Source: Azoarcus sp.
GTDB lineage: Bacteria; Pseudomonadota; Gammaproteobacteria; Burkholderiales; Rhodocyclaceae
Direction: 5' to 3'
Assembly (NCBI GenBank): GCA_020725025.1
Contig: DYFV01000008.1
Location: 1 to 64,000, forward strand
Length of the DNA: 64,000 nt
This document shows positions 1 to 13,321 of this stretch, in pieces; the first letter of the stretch is position 1; every line of letters begins with the position of its first letter. The notes beneath the pieces are model-generated. The model saw only the letters and a list, made by a program, of their open reading frames with translations, did no database searches and had not been told where the DNA came from. Made by a program: the position numbers and the translations under genes.

Positions 1-519
<519 letters not shown>

Positions 520-532
520 TTTGCGATAACTC

Positions 533-1069
533 CTAGTTCTTGAGCGCAGCGGCCATGTTCGCGAGCTTGCCGCGGACCGAGGCGTCGATCACTTCGTCGC
601 CGACGGCGATGCGGACCCCACCGATGAGCTCGGGGTCGATGCTGACGTTCACGTTCAGACTGGCCTTGAAACGCTTCTCAAGGACGGCCTTCATCGTCGC
701 CAGGGTGGCATCGTCGAGGGGGAAGGCGGAGGCGATGTCGGCCTCCAGGACGCCTTCGTGTTCGTTCTTCTGCTGAACGAACAGGTCACGGATCTCCGGA
801 AGCAGCTGCAGGCGGTCGTTGTCCACGAGGACACGAACGAAGTTCCGCAGCTCGGTGCCAAGCCCGTCGTCCGCCACATCGAGGATCAGCTTGTAGATCT
901 GATCGTCCGACAGGTTGGGATCGCTGATGCAGGCTCTGATCGCCGGTTCGGCCGCGATGGCGGCCAGGCGATCCATTGCTTCCGACCAAGGCCCCAGCGC
1001 ACCTTCCCCGCGGGCCAGCTTGAAGGCGGCATCCGCATAGGGGCGCGCGACGGTGACGTTCTCGGCCAT
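533..1069 (-). CDS. atpH: ATP synthase F1 delta subunit
   Basis: 178 residues, the normal length for the delta subunit, which joins the F1 head to the peripheral b-subunit stalk. The N-terminal helical domain ([12 protein letters not shown] near residues 8-20) and the C-terminal stretch [20 protein letters not shown] are both family hallmarks. It lies three bases after atpF and 13 bases before atpA, so translation is probably coupled within the operon. Nothing unusual is seen in it. Confidence 0.96.
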   Translation of the reverse strand: MAENVTVARPYADAAFKLARGEGALGPWSEAMDRLAAIAAEPAIRACISDPNLSDDQIYKLILDVADDGLGTELRNFVRVLVDNDRLQLLPEIRDLFVQQKNEHEGVLEADIASAFPLDDATLATMKAVLEKRFKASLNVNVSIDPELIGGVRIAVGDEVIDASVRGKLANMAAALKN

Positions 1070-1072
1070 GAC

Positions 1073-1546
1073 TTATTGCAGTTCCTGTTGCAGGTTGGCG
1101 AGCAGGTCGGCATGCACCTGGGCGTTGATCTCGCGACGCAGGATGCGCTCGGCGCCGGCCACGGCCAGGTTCGCGACCTGGTCACGCAGGGCTTCCTTGG
1201 CACGTTGGGCGGCGGTGGCGGCTTCGCCCTCTGCAGCTTCGCGTGCGGCGGTGACGATGCGGGCGGCTTCGGCGCGTGCGTCGTCCAGGAGTTTCGCCGC
1301 CTGCTTTTCGGCAGCGACGCGCACTTCGGCCGCGGACTCGCGGGCCTTGCGCATTTCCTCGACGACCTTCTTCTCGGCATGAGCGAGATCGGCCTTGGCC
1401 TTGTCCGCAGCCGTCAGCCCGTCCGCGATCTTCTTCGCGCGCTCGTCCAGTGCCTTCACGATCGGCGGCCACACGAACTTCATCGTGAACCAACCGAGAA
1501 TGAAGAACACAACGAGCTGGGCTATCAGGGTTGCGTTCAAATTCAC
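1073..1546 (-). CDS. atpF: ATP synthase Fo b subunit
   Basis: 157 residues, typical for the b subunit. The N-terminus ([20 protein letters not shown]) is a single membrane helix; the rest is an Ala/Glu/Lys/Arg-rich coiled coil forming the peripheral stalk that holds the F1 head still. A characteristic [21 protein letters not shown] follows the helix. It is placed between atpE (40 bases upstream) and atpH (three bases downstream). A single b gene is present, so this is the homodimeric b2 type rather than the b/b' type of photosynthetic bacteria. Confidence 0.96.
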   Translation of the reverse strand: MNLNATLIAQLVVFFILGWFTMKFVWPPIVKALDERAKKIADGLTAADKAKADLAHAEKKVVEEMRKARESAAEVRVAAEKQAAKLLDDARAEAARIVTAAREAAEGEAATAAQRAKEALRDQVANLAVAGAERILRREINAQVHADLLANLQQELQ

Positions 1547-1586
1547 TGTTCTAGTCCCTCAGTTGCGTTTAGGGAGCCGAACCGGA

Positions 1587-1859
<273 letters not shown>

Positions 1860-1888
1860 TCAAGTTAAGAAAAGAGACTACAAAAACC

Positions 1889-3081
<1,193 letters not shown>

Positions 3082-3133
3082 GGAGTACTCGGCGCGCTGC
3101 GGGTAATGCGCCCACCGCTCAAAAATTGCGAGA

Positions 3134-3162
3134 ATACTAGGGGTTAACCACGACAAAGTCAA
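3134..3162 (-). promoter_or_regulatory. Sigma70 promoter of the atp operon
   Basis: On the minus strand TTGACT (3162-3157), a 17-base spacer and TAGTAT (3139-3134): five of six and four or five of six consensus matches with ideal spacing. Transcription would begin near 3127, about 45 bases before the atpI ATG at 3081. This is the strongest promoter-like sequence I found in the window, fitting a housekeeping operon. Confidence 0.75.
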
Positions 3163-3185
3163 ATCGCCATCGCATCTCGGAAGGG

Positions 3186-3215
3186 TTCACAAGGGCCTGT
3201 CATGCATCTTATATA
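3186..3215 (+). promoter_or_regulatory. Candidate promoter of the UMF1-type transporter, with palindromic -10 region
   Basis: TTCACA (3186-3191), 18 bases, TATATA (3210-3215) on the plus strand. The -10 lies inside the 10-base palindrome CTTATATAAG (3208-3217), itself flanked by ATGC and GCAT. It is divergent from the atp promoter. Whether the palindrome is an operator or just an AT-rich -10 is not decided by the sequence. Confidence 0.4.
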
Positions 3216-3322
3216 AGAGCATTCCGGCCGCAACCTCGCCGATCGCGGCTATGGGCGCGGATCCCAGACGGGACAAGGGTTTCAGCTTCCCGATCGGGGG
3301 CCGCGCGAGAGGGGGCCGGCGC

Positions 3323-4654
3323 ATGATCCGCACCAGCAGGGCGAGCCGCCGCGAGATCTTCGGCTGGAGCATGTTCGACTTCGCCAACCAGTCGTACACG
3401 CTGCTGATCGTTACCGTCCTCTTCGGCGACATCTATACCCGGATCGTGGTCGGCGACGCGCCCGACTTCCGGCTCGGGAACCTGCTGTGGAGCCTCGCGC
3501 TGTGCTCGAGCTACCTCCTCGTCGTGGCGAGCGCGCCCGCGCTGGGTGCGGCGATGGACTACGCGCAGGCGAAGAAGCGCTTCCTGTTCGCCAGCTACGT
3601 GGCGACAGTCGCCACGACCGGACTCCTGGCGCTGGTCGAGCCCGGACGGATCTGGCTCGGCTTCGCGCTCATCGTCGCCTCCAACACGGCGTATTCCCTC
3701 GGCGAGTCCTTCATCGCCAGCTTCCTGCCCGCCCTCGGCCGCGCCGACGAGATGGGTAAGATCTCGGGCCTGGGGTGGGCGCTGGGCTATGCGGGAGGGC
3801 TGGTCGCCGCGGGCTTCGCCCTCGTCTTCCTGGGCGAGGTGAATGCGGAGAATTTCGCGCGGCTGCGCTGGGTGGGGCCCTTCGCCGCGGCCTTCTTCCT
3901 GGTGGCGGCGATCCCGACCTTCGCCTGGCTGCGCGAGCCGGCACGGGGGCCGCGGCGGCCGGTCACCCGCGACGTGGTGGCCGAGGGCTACCGGCGCCTG
4001 CGCACCACCTTCGCCGAGGTAGGCGACTACCCGGATCTCGCGCGGCTCTACCTGTCCATTCTCGCGGCCATGGCGGGCGTGTACGTCATCGTGGCCTTCG
4101 CCTTCATCTACGGCGCCCAGGTGATCGGCTGGAGCGAAGGCACGCGCAACGCCATGTTCATCGTGGTGCAGGTGACCGCACTCGCCGGCGCACTCGCCTT
4201 CGGCTGGCTGCAGGCGCGGCTCGGCGGCCGGCGCACCTACGCGGTGACCCTCGTGCTGTGGATCGTCGCGATCATCGCGATCTATCAGGTGAAGGCGCTG
4301 ACCGCGCTGGCCAATGCGTGGTCCGGGGCCGATTTCCGGGTCGAGCAGGTGTTCCTGGTGGCGGGACTGCTGGCCGGGCTGTCTCTCGGCTCCAGCCAGT
4401 CGGTCGGCCGCGCCATGGTCGGCATGTTCGCGCCGCCCGAGCGGGCGGCCGAGCTCTTCGGCTTCTGGGGCCTCTTCTCCAAGCTCGCGGCGATCTTCGG
4501 ACTGTTCGGAGTGGGGCTGCTGCAGTACGCGCTGGGCCTGGAGGGCGCGGTGCTCTTCTGCATCGTGCTGTTCGCCCTGGCGCTGGTGCCGCTCGCGTTC
4601 ATCGACGAGGCGCGCGGCATCGCGGCGGCGCAGCGCCCCCGCGATTCCAAGTAG
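3323..4654 (+). CDS. MFS transporter, UMF1/Atg22-like family
   Basis: 443 residues with about 12 membrane helices. The N-terminal WSMFDFANQSYTLLIVTVLF is typical of the UMF1 (Atg22-like) branch of the major facilitator superfamily, whose bacterial substrates are mostly unknown. The ATG at 3323 follows GAGAGGGGG; 24 further in-frame codons upstream look non-coding. The gene is on the opposite strand from its neighbours and sits between parB and atpI, two genes that are normally adjacent in this group. It ends 13 bases from the convergent parB stop. Substrate unknown. Confidence 0.85.
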   Translation: MIRTSRASRREIFGWSMFDFANQSYTLLIVTVLFGDIYTRIVVGDAPDFRLGNLLWSLALCSSYLLVVASAPALGAAMDYAQAKKRFLFASYVATVATTGLLALVEPGRIWLGFALIVASNTAYSLGESFIASFLPALGRADEMGKISGLGWALGYAGGLVAAGFALVFLGEVNAENFARLRWVGPFAAAFFLVAAIPTFAWLREPARGPRRPVTRDVVAEGYRRLRTTFAEVGDYPDLARLYLSILAAMAGVYVIVAFAFIYGAQVIGWSEGTRNAMFIVVQVTALAGALAFGWLQARLGGRRTYAVTLVLWIVAIIAIYQVKALTALANAWSGADFRVEQVFLVAGLLAGLSLGSSQSVGRAMVGMFAPPERAAELFGFWGLFSKLAAIFGLFGVGLLQYALGLEGAVLFCIVLFALALVPLAFIDEARGIAAAQRPRDSK

Positions 4655-4667
4655 GGGAGGCGCGAAA

Positions 4668-5519
4668 TCAGCGCAGGCGCGAGAGCAGGCCGTCCAGCTG
4701 GTCGAGGCTGCCGAAGCGGATGCTCACCTCGCCCGAGCCCTTGCGGTTGGCGCGGATCTTCACCGTCGCGCCGAGCACGTCGGCGATCTCCTCCTCGAGG
4801 CGCAGGAGGTCGCGATCCGGAGCCGGGGCAGCCTTTTTCTGGCGCGGATTGAGGATGTGCTGCACCAGGCGCTCGGTCTCGCGCACGGAAAGCCCGCGGG
4901 CGGCCACCTGGTTGGCGAGCAGGATCTGGTTGGCGCCGTCCAGCGGCAGCAGGGCGCGGGCGTGGCCCATGTCGATGTCGCCCGCCATCAGGAGCTCCTG
5001 CACCGGGTCGGCGAGGTTCAGGAGGCGGAGCAGGTTGGTCGCCGCCGGCCGGGAGCGGCCCACCGCGTCCGCCGCCTGCTGGTGAGTCATGCCGAACTCG
5101 TCGATGAGGCGCTGGATGCCGCCGGCCTCCTCCAGCGGGTTGAGGTCTTCGCGCTGGATGTTCTCGATGAGCGACATGGCGAGCGCCGCTTCGTCGGGGA
5201 TCTCGCGCACGAGGCAGGGCACCTCGACGAGCTCCGCGATCTGCGCCGCCCGCCAGCGCCGCTCGCCCGCGATGATCTCGTAGCGCTCGCCGTTCAGCGG
5301 CCGCACCAGGATGGGCTGCATCACCCCCTGCGCCTTGATGGAGGCCGCGAGCTCCTCCAGCGAGCCCGGATCCATGCGCGTGCGGGGCTGGTACTTGCCG
5401 GGCTGCAGGGCCTCGACCGCGAGAGTCTGGAGCTCGCCTTTCTCGGCGTCGGCGTCGTCGTTGGCCGCGAGCAGGGCGTCGAGGCCGCGGCCGAGTCCTT
5501 TGAGTTTGCGTGGCGTCAT
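4668..5519 (-). CDS. parB: Chromosome partitioning protein ParB (Spo0J-like CTPase)
   Basis: 283 residues. The N-terminus (MTPRKLKGLGRGLDALLA) is the ParA-interacting segment; the ParB/Srx domain holds the CTP-binding motif IIAGERRWRAAQ and the ENIQREDLNPLEEA stretch; a helix-turn-helix (MTHQQAADAVGRSRPAATNLLRLL) binds parS; the C-terminal 45 residues form the dimerisation domain. It acts on the nucleoid to load and guide chromosome segregation. It follows parA by 31 bases and is probably co-transcribed from mnmG or parA. Confidence 0.96.
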   Translation of the reverse strand: MTPRKLKGLGRGLDALLAANDDADAEKGELQTLAVEALQPGKYQPRTRMDPGSLEELAASIKAQGVMQPILVRPLNGERYEIIAGERRWRAAQIAELVEVPCLVREIPDEAALAMSLIENIQREDLNPLEEAGGIQRLIDEFGMTHQQAADAVGRSRPAATNLLRLLNLADPVQELLMAGDIDMGHARALLPLDGANQILLANQVAARGLSVRETERLVQHILNPRQKKAAPAPDRDLLRLEEEIADVLGATVKIRANRKGSGEVSIRFGSLDQLDGLLSRLR

Positions 5520-5550
5520 GGTCGTTCGTGTAGTGTGGTCGGCGTCGCGA

Positions 5551-6321
5551 TCAGAGCGTCTTCACCCGCTCGATCATCTCCTCCGCGAAGGCCATGTAGG
5601 CCTGCGCCCCCTTGGCGTTCCGGTCGTACACCACGCCCGGCATGCCGTAGCTGGGCGCTTCGGCGAGCCGCACGTTGCGCGGCACGATGGCGCGGAAGAC
5701 CTTGTCGCCGAAGTGGCTCTCGAGCTGCGCCGAGACCTGCTGCTGCAGGGTCATGCGCGGGTCGAACATGACCCGCAGGAGCCCGATGATCTTGAGTTCG
5801 CGGTTGAGGTTGGCGTGCACCTTCTTGATGGTGTTCACCAGGTCCGACAGGCCCTCCAGCGCGAAGTATTCGCACTGCATCGGGATGATCACCCCGTGGG
5901 CGGCGCACAGGCCGTTCAGGGTGAGCATGGAGAGCGAGGGCGGGCAGTCGATGAGGATGAAGTCGTAGTCGCCGTTGGCCTGCTTCAGCGCATCGCGAAG
6001 CCGGTTCTCGCGTCGGTCGATGTCGACCAGCTCGACCTCGGCTCCCGCCAGATCCCGGTTGGCGGGCAGCACGTGGTAGCCGCCGCTGGGCGAGACGGCG
6101 CGCGCCTCGTCGAGCGTGGCCAGCCCCACCAGGGCGTGATAGACCGACTTCTCCACCGCGCCCTTGTCGACGCCGCTGCCCATGGTGGCGTTGCCCTGGG
6201 GATCGAGGTCGATGAGCAGCGTGCGCTGGCCGGCCTGCTGCAGGGCGGCGGCGAGATTGACGCAGGTGGTGGTCTTGCCCACCCCGCCTTTCTGGTTGGC
6301 GACGCAGAAGATTCGGGCCAT
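5551..6321 (-). CDS. parA: Chromosome partitioning ATPase ParA (Soj)
   Basis: 256 residues, the short chromosomal type without an N-terminal DNA-binding domain. The deviant Walker A motif KGGVGKTTTCVNLAAAL lies at residues 11-27; the Walker B region FILIDCPPSLSMLTLNGL follows. It binds DNA non-specifically as an ATP dimer and drives ParB-parS movement. The start codon directly abuts the rsmG stop, so translation is likely coupled. Typical in every respect. Confidence 0.97.
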   Translation of the reverse strand: MARIFCVANQKGGVGKTTTCVNLAAALQQAGQRTLLIDLDPQGNATMGSGVDKGAVEKSVYHALVGLATLDEARAVSPSGGYHVLPANRDLAGAEVELVDIDRRENRLRDALKQANGDYDFILIDCPPSLSMLTLNGLCAAHGVIIPMQCEYFALEGLSDLVNTIKKVHANLNRELKIIGLLRVMFDPRMTLQQQVSAQLESHFGDKVFRAIVPRNVRLAEAPSYGMPGVVYDRNAKGAQAYMAFAEEMIERVKTL

Positions 6322-6957
6322 TCAGGTCTTTTCCAGGATGATCAGGTGTCGTTCGGCGCCCAGTCCCGGAACTTCGAGCGGAAAGGACTGCGCAACGGCG
6401 AACCCCGCCGGGAGGCGCGCGATTTCGTCATGAGGATACACGCCCTTCATGGCGAGGAACCGTCCGCCGGGCGCGAGCAGATGCGCGGTGAGGCCGACGA
6501 AATCCGATAGCTCGGAGAATGCCCGCGAGATGATTGCATCGAAGGGCGGCTCTGCGCGCACCTTCTCGACGCGCTCGTTCACCACCGTGAAGTTGGCGAG
6601 CCCGAGCTCGATCTTCGCCTGCTGCTGGAAGCTCGCCTTCTTGCCCACCGTCTCGATGGAGGTCACGGCGAGCACAGGAAAGCGCTCCGCCGCCGCGATG
6701 GCGAGCGGAATGCCCGGCAGCCCCCCGCCCGAGCCCACGTCGGCGAGCCGCGCGATGCCTTCCAGGTGGGGCAGCACGGCGAGCGAGTCGAGCAGATGAT
6801 GGGTCACCATCTCGTCCGCGTTGCGGATGGAGGTGAGGTTGTAGACCCGATTCCATTTGGCGAGCAGGCCTACATAGGCCATGAGCCGCGCCCGGGTCTC
6901 GGCCGAAAGGGCAATGCCCATCCCGTGGAGGCCCTGGTCGAGCATGGCGGCACTCAT
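6322..6957 (-). CDS. rsmG: 16S rRNA (guanine527-N7)-methyltransferase RsmG
   Basis: 211 residues; the class I SAM-dependent methyltransferase that modifies G527 of 16S rRNA (formerly GidB). The SAM-binding motif LADVGSGGGLPGIPLAIA and the family signature NLTSIRNADEMVTHHLLDSLAVL are both clear. It follows mnmG by 34 bases and touches parA, the common gidA-gidB-parAB order. Confidence 0.96.
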   Translation of the reverse strand: MSAAMLDQGLHGMGIALSAETRARLMAYVGLLAKWNRVYNLTSIRNADEMVTHHLLDSLAVLPHLEGIARLADVGSGGGLPGIPLAIAAAERFPVLAVTSIETVGKKASFQQQAKIELGLANFTVVNERVEKVRAEPPFDAIISRAFSELSDFVGLTAHLLAPGGRFLAMKGVYPHDEIARLPAGFAVAQSFPLEVPGLGAERHLIILEKT

Positions 6958-6991
6958 CGCGATACCCCCCGGTGCGCGTGCATCCCTCGTC

Positions 6992-8896
6992 TCATGCCGA
7001 GCGACGCTCCGCCGCGGCCACGAGCTCGCGGCGCTTGAGCCACACCAGCAGCAGCGAGATCGCCGCCGGGGTCACGCCCTGGATGCGGCTCGCCTGGCCG
7101 ATGGTCTCGGGCCTGTGGAGGTTGAGCTTCTGCTGCACCTCCTTGGAGAGCCCGCGCACCTCGGCGTAGTCGAGGCCCTCGGGGAGCCGGGTGGACTCGG
7201 CCTGCAGCTGCTTGGCCACCTCGTCCTGCTGGCGGTCGATGTAGCCCTGGTACTTGGCCGCGATCTCGATCTGCTCGATCACCTGCGGGTCGCTCTCGGG
7301 GCCTTCCGGCGCGCCGGGCAGGCTCATGAGCGAGGCGTAGCTGGTCTCGGGCCGGCGCAGCAGCTCGAAGTAGCGGTACTCGCGCTCCAGGGGCTTGCCG
7401 AGCACCCGCTCGGCGTCCGCCGCCGTGACGACCTCCGGCCGGGCCCACGTGGCCTTCAATCTGGCCGTTTCCCGCTCGATCGCTTCACGTTTGGCGCAGA
7501 ACGCGGCCCAGCGCACGTCGTCCACCAGGCCCAGCTCGCGGCCCTTCTCGGTGAGCCGCAGGTCGGCGTTGTCCTCGCGCAGGGAGAGCCGGTACTCGGC
7601 GCGGGAGGTGAACATCCGGTACGGCTCGGACACGCCGCGGGTAATCAGGTCGTCCACCAGCACCCCGAGGTAGGCCTCGTCGCGGCGCGGGCACCAGGCC
7701 TCGCGCCCGGCCACCTGCAGCGCGGCGTTGGCACCGGCGAGCAGCCCCTGGGCGGCCGCCTCCTCGTAACCGGTTGTGCCGTTGATCTGGCCGGCGAAGA
7801 AGAGCCCGTGGATGGACTTCGTCTCCAGGCTGCTCTTGAGGTTGCGCGGATCGAAGTAGTCGTACTCGATGGCGTAGCCCGGGCGCAGGATGTGGGCGTG
7901 CTCCAGGCCGCGGATCGAGCGCACCACGGCGAGCTGCACGTCGAAGGGGAGCGAGGTCGATATCCCGTTGGGGTAGATCTCGTGGGTGTCGAGACCCTCC
8001 GGCTCCAGGAAGACGTTGTGGCTCGTCTTGTCGGCGAAGCGGTGGATCTTGTCCTCGATGGACGGACAGTAGCGCGGCCCCACCCCCTCGATCACGCCGG
8101 AGTACATGGGCGAGCGATCGAGGTTGGCGCGGATGATGTCGTGGGTCGCCTCGTTGGTGTGGGTGATCCAGCATGGCAGCTGGCGCGGATGCTGGTCCGC
8201 GCGGCCGAGGAAGCTGAACACCGGCACCGGGTCGTCGCCGGGCTGCTCCTGCATCACCGAGAAGTCGATGCTGCGCGCGTCGAGCCGCGGCGGCGTGCCG
8301 GTCTTGAGCCGCCCCTGCGGCAGGGCGAGCTCCTTCAGGCGCCGCCCGAGCGAGATCGCCGGCGGGTCGCCCGCGCGGCCCGCGGAATAGTTCTCCAGCC
8401 CGACGTGGATCAGCCCGTTGAGGAAGGTGCCGGCGGTGAGCACCACCGCGGGCGCCTCGAAGCGCAGGCCGATCTTGGTCACCACGCCGGTGACGCGGTC
8501 GCCCACGACGGTGAGGTCGTCCACCGCCTGCTGGAAGAGCCACAGGTTCTCCTGGTTCTCCAGCCGCCGGCGGATCGCCGCCTTGTACAGCACCCGGTCG
8601 GCCTGGGCGCGGGTGGCACGCACCGCGGGCCCTTTGGAGGCATTGAGGATGCGGAACTGGATGCCGCCCTCGTCGGTGGCCGCGGCCATCGCGCCGCCCA
8701 GGGCATCGACCTCCTTCACCAGATGGCCCTTGCCGATGCCCCCGATGGAGGGGTTGCAGCTCATCTGGCCGAGGGTCTCGATGTTGTGCGTCAGCAGCAG
8801 CGTCTTCGCGCCCATGCGGGCGGCGGCGAGCGCGGCCTCGGTGCCGGCATGGCCGCCGCCGACCACGATGACGTCGAATCGGGTGGGATAAAGCAT
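6992..8896 (-). CDS. mnmG: tRNA uridine-34 5-carboxymethylaminomethyl synthesis enzyme MnmG (GidA)
   Basis: 634 residues, full length. With MnmE it modifies the wobble uridine of several tRNAs using FAD and methylene-tetrahydrofolate. The FAD-binding motif [18 protein letters not shown] lies at residues 9-26, and the signatures [22 protein letters not shown] and [16 protein letters not shown] are intact (shown in parts). The C-terminal helical domain ends in a lysine/arginine-rich tail. It is the first gene of the mnmG-rsmG-parA-parB set; the 217 bases upstream separate it from a divergent gene. Confidence 0.97.
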   Translation of the reverse strand: MLYPTRFDVIVVGGGHAGTEAALAAARMGAKTLLLTHNIETLGQMSCNPSIGGIGKGHLVKEVDALGGAMAAATDEGGIQFRILNASKGPAVRATRAQADRVLYKAAIRRRLENQENLWLFQQAVDDLTVVGDRVTGVVTKIGLRFEAPAVVLTAGTFLNGLIHVGLENYSAGRAGDPPAISLGRRLKELALPQGRLKTGTPPRLDARSIDFSVMQEQPGDDPVPVFSFLGRADQHPRQLPCWITHTNEATHDIIRANLDRSPMYSGVIEGVGPRYCPSIEDKIHRFADKTSHNVFLEPEGLDTHEIYPNGISTSLPFDVQLAVVRSIRGLEHAHILRPGYAIEYDYFDPRNLKSSLETKSIHGLFFAGQINGTTGYEEAAAQGLLAGANAALQVAGREAWCPRRDEAYLGVLVDDLITRGVSEPYRMFTSRAEYRLSLREDNADLRLTEKGRELGLVDDVRWAAFCAKREAIERETARLKATWARPEVVTAADAERVLGKPLEREYRYFELLRRPETSYASLMSLPGAPEGPESDPQVIEQIEIAAKYQGYIDRQQDEVAKQLQAESTRLPEGLDYAEVRGLSKEVQQKLNLHRPETIGQASRIQGVTPAAISLLLVWLKRRELVAAAERRSA

Positions 8897-8977
8897 GGGC
8901 GCACCCCGGCGCAGATGAATCTCGAAGGGCGGGGATTTTACGCCCTCGCGGCCCGAAAGCCCAGCGCCACGCGCAAT

Positions 8978-8993
8978 TGTTCCACGGAAAACG
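8978..8993. promoter_or_regulatory. Degenerate parS-like site upstream of mnmG
   Basis: The 16 bases TGTTCCACGGAAAACG match 12 of 16 positions of the canonical parS palindrome TGTTCCACGTGGAACA: the left half is perfect and the right half is broken. It lies 82 bases upstream of mnmG and about 4 kb from parAB, a usual place for parS. It may be a weak or decayed site or chance. Confidence 0.25.
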
Positions 8994-9113
8994 GCCGTGC
9001 AAACAGTCTGTTACCGCGCAGCGGCGGCCCCCGCCCGGCACGCCCCGCCGCGCACACTTGAATCATCGGCAACCGGCGCCATCTACAGGGTGTACCGCAA
9101 GGATCCGAGCGCC

Positions 9114-9520
9114 ATGAGATCACGAGACCTGTCGTCCTGGATGTGGGGAGATGCGCTGTCGCTGCTGGAGCAGGCGGAGCGGCTGCATCGCCAGTTCTGC
9201 CGCGTCGGCGCCACCGCCGGCCGCGCCTGGGAGCCGCCCATCGACGTGCTCGAAAACGACGACCTCGTGGTGGTCCACGTGGCCCTGCCCGGGGTGCCGC
9301 CCTCGGGCATCGTGGTGAGCCTCGACCCGGGCGGCATCACGGTTTCGGGGGTGCGCGGCTTTCCCACCCCGCGCGCGGCGCGCATCCATCGTATAGAGAT
9401 TCCCTACGGGCGCTTCGAGCGCTACATCCCGCTGCCCCTGCACGCGCTGGAACCGGCCGCGCGGGAGCTGGCGGACGGTTGCCTGATCCTGACGTTCCGC
9501 AAGCTGAAGGAGACCCCGCG

Positions 9521-9524
<4 letters not shown>
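9114..9524 (+). CDS. Hsp20/alpha-crystallin-like small heat-shock protein
   Basis: 136 residues with an alpha-crystallin domain from about residue 38 (PIDVLENDDLVVVHVALPGV) to the end. The usual C-terminal I-x-I/V tail is replaced by a short LILTFRKLKETPR ending. The start at ATG 9114 follows AAGGAT; earlier in-frame codons lack family similarity. The stop overlaps the lon start by four bases (ATGA), so a chaperone and a protease are made from one transcript. Members prevent aggregation of unfolded proteins; a delivery role for Lon is inference from position. Confidence 0.8.
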
Positions 9525-11953
<2,429 letters not shown>

Positions 11954-11981
11954 TGCCTGGCATGGGCAGCCCACGGGGCGT

Positions 11982-11993
11982 GGGAATATTCCC
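11982..11993. promoter_or_regulatory. Perfect 12-base palindrome between lon and cytochrome c'
   Basis: GGGAATATTCCC, extended outward by GGCG(T)/(G)CGCC pairing, 29 bases after the lon stop and 59 before the cytochrome c' start. It could be an operator for the cytochrome gene or, as RNA, part of a weak terminator for lon; no T-run follows. Confidence 0.35.
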
Positions 11994-12051
11994 GCGCCTC
12001 CCCCTGTTCACCCCTCGCAACAACCAACAACCACCCGAGGGGGACCCGCTC

Positions 12052-12516
12052 ATGAAGCTCCGTACGCTCGCCATCGCCGCCGTCGCCATGGGCCTCGCCG
12101 GCAGCACGCTCGCCCAGATGAAGCCCGAGGACGAGATCCGTTACCGCCAGTCGGTCATGAACGTCGTCGGGCGCGCCTTCGGGCCCATGATCCAGATGGC
12201 CCAGGACAAGCGCCCTTACAGCCGCGACATCGTCGAAAAGAACACCCGCGTGATGGAGACCGTGATCGGGCTGCACTGGGACTCCTTCGCACCGGGCACC
12301 GAAAAGGGCGCGCCGACCAAGGCGGACATGAAGATCTGGAGCGAGATGGACAAGTTCAAGGCTGCCGCCGACAAGTCGGTCAAGGCGGTGGGCACCTTGA
12401 GCGAGACGCTCAAGGGGGGAGGGGACGAGAAGGCGGTAAAGAGCGCGTTGGGCGAGGTCGGCAAGACCTGCAAGGGCTGCCACGACGACTATCGCCTGAA
12501 GGAAGCGCGCAACTGA
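12052..12516 (+). CDS. Cytochrome c' (periplasmic, class II cytochrome c)
   Basis: 154 residues: signal peptide of about 21 residues ending STLAQ, then a four-helix bundle with the haem-binding motif CKGCH at residues 140-144 close to the C-terminus, as in all cytochromes c'. These bind NO and CO in the periplasm and are linked to NO resistance or denitrification in purple and beta-proteobacteria. The ATG follows GAGGGGGA. It converges with a b-type cytochrome gene, a frequent partner. A palindrome lies upstream and a strong hairpin follows. Confidence 0.9.
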   Translation: MKLRTLAIAAVAMGLAGSTLAQMKPEDEIRYRQSVMNVVGRAFGPMIQMAQDKRPYSRDIVEKNTRVMETVIGLHWDSFAPGTEKGAPTKADMKIWSEMDKFKAAADKSVKAVGTLSETLKGGGDEKAVKSALGEVGKTCKGCHDDYRLKEARN

Positions 12517-12535
12517 AGCCGCCCCCGGGCGTGGC

Positions 12536-12564
12536 GCGGGCGCCGGTGCAAGGCCGGCGCCCGC
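12536..12564. terminator. Bidirectional hairpin between convergent cytochrome genes
   Basis: Perfect 11-base stem GCGGGCGCCGG / CCGGCGCCCGC with a seven-base loop, between the stops of cytochrome c' and cytochrome b561. There is no T-run on either side, as is common in very GC-rich genomes; position between convergent genes supports a terminator role. Confidence 0.6.
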
Positions 12565-12598
12565 GGGCGCTCATGGCTCCTCTTCCTTCGACCCGCCC

Positions 12599-13279
12599 TC
12601 ATAGACCTTCCGCGACGAACCACACCGCCGCGGCGCTCGCCGCGAGCAGCGCCAGCGCGAGCAGCGGGTGGCCGCCGCGGGCGGCCGCATCCGCGAGCGC
12701 CGGAGGCACGCTCTTGCGTCCGGTGACCATCGGTTTCACCAGGTTCTCGCCCTTGGCGAGCCAGTAGAAGGCGATGGCCGAGAGGTGGGTCGCCACGAGG
12801 GCGAGGAGCACGAGCACGTTCACCTCGTGGATCTCCGCCAAGCGGTCGCTCGTCGTGCCGCTCACCAGGTGGGCGAGCGGGCCTTCGATGCCGAGATCCT
12901 CGTCGGATATGAAGAGCCCCGTTACGACCTGAACCGAGAGGCAAGTGAGCAGTGCCACCACCGACCAGCCGCCGAGCGGGTTGTGGCCGACCACCGGACG
13001 CGCGGTGGCGCGTCCGGTGAGCTCGCCGAGATAGGCGAGCACCGCCCGCGGGCCGCGCACGAAGTTCGAGAAGCGCGCGTGGGTGCTGCCGACGAAACCC
13101 CATGCGACGCGAAACAGCAGGAGCGCGAGGATGGCCAGCCCGCTCTGCTGGTGCCAGTCCGCCGCCCACGGCCCGAGATCGGCCCCGAACTCGCCGCTCA
13201 CCCAGGAGAACGACACCAGCGCCACCAGCATCCAGTGGAACAGACGCAGGGGCAAGTCCCAGATCCGAACCTTCACCAT
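12599..13279 (-). CDS. Cytochrome b561-type membrane protein
   Basis: 226 residues, four membrane helices with haem-ligand histidines. The N-terminus KVRIWDLPLRLFHWMLVALV is the signature of the bacterial b561/Ni-Fe hydrogenase b-type cytochrome family; further histidines lie in DWHQQSGLAILALLLFRVAW and in LVATHLSAIAFYW. Such proteins pass electrons between quinone and periplasmic cytochromes. Its partner here is probably cytochrome c', encoded convergently. The C-terminus is a single extra hydrophobic segment followed by a short acidic tail. Confidence 0.88.
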   Translation of the reverse strand: MVKVRIWDLPLRLFHWMLVALVSFSWVSGEFGADLGPWAADWHQQSGLAILALLLFRVAWGFVGSTHARFSNFVRGPRAVLAYLGELTGRATARPVVGHNPLGGWSVVALLTCLSVQVVTGLFISDEDLGIEGPLAHLVSGTTSDRLAEIHEVNVLVLLALVATHLSAIAFYWLAKGENLVKPMVTGRKSVPPALADAAARGGHPLLALALLAASAAAVWFVAEGL

Positions 13280-13321
13280 GGCCGACCTCCCGAGACGGAT
13301 GCGCGCCGGCGCGCGTCGCCG

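Noticed and set aside
4668-9113. Replication origin near parAB/mnmG
   Set aside because: I saw no cluster of DnaA boxes (TTATCCACA-like), no AT-rich unwinding region and no dnaA gene.
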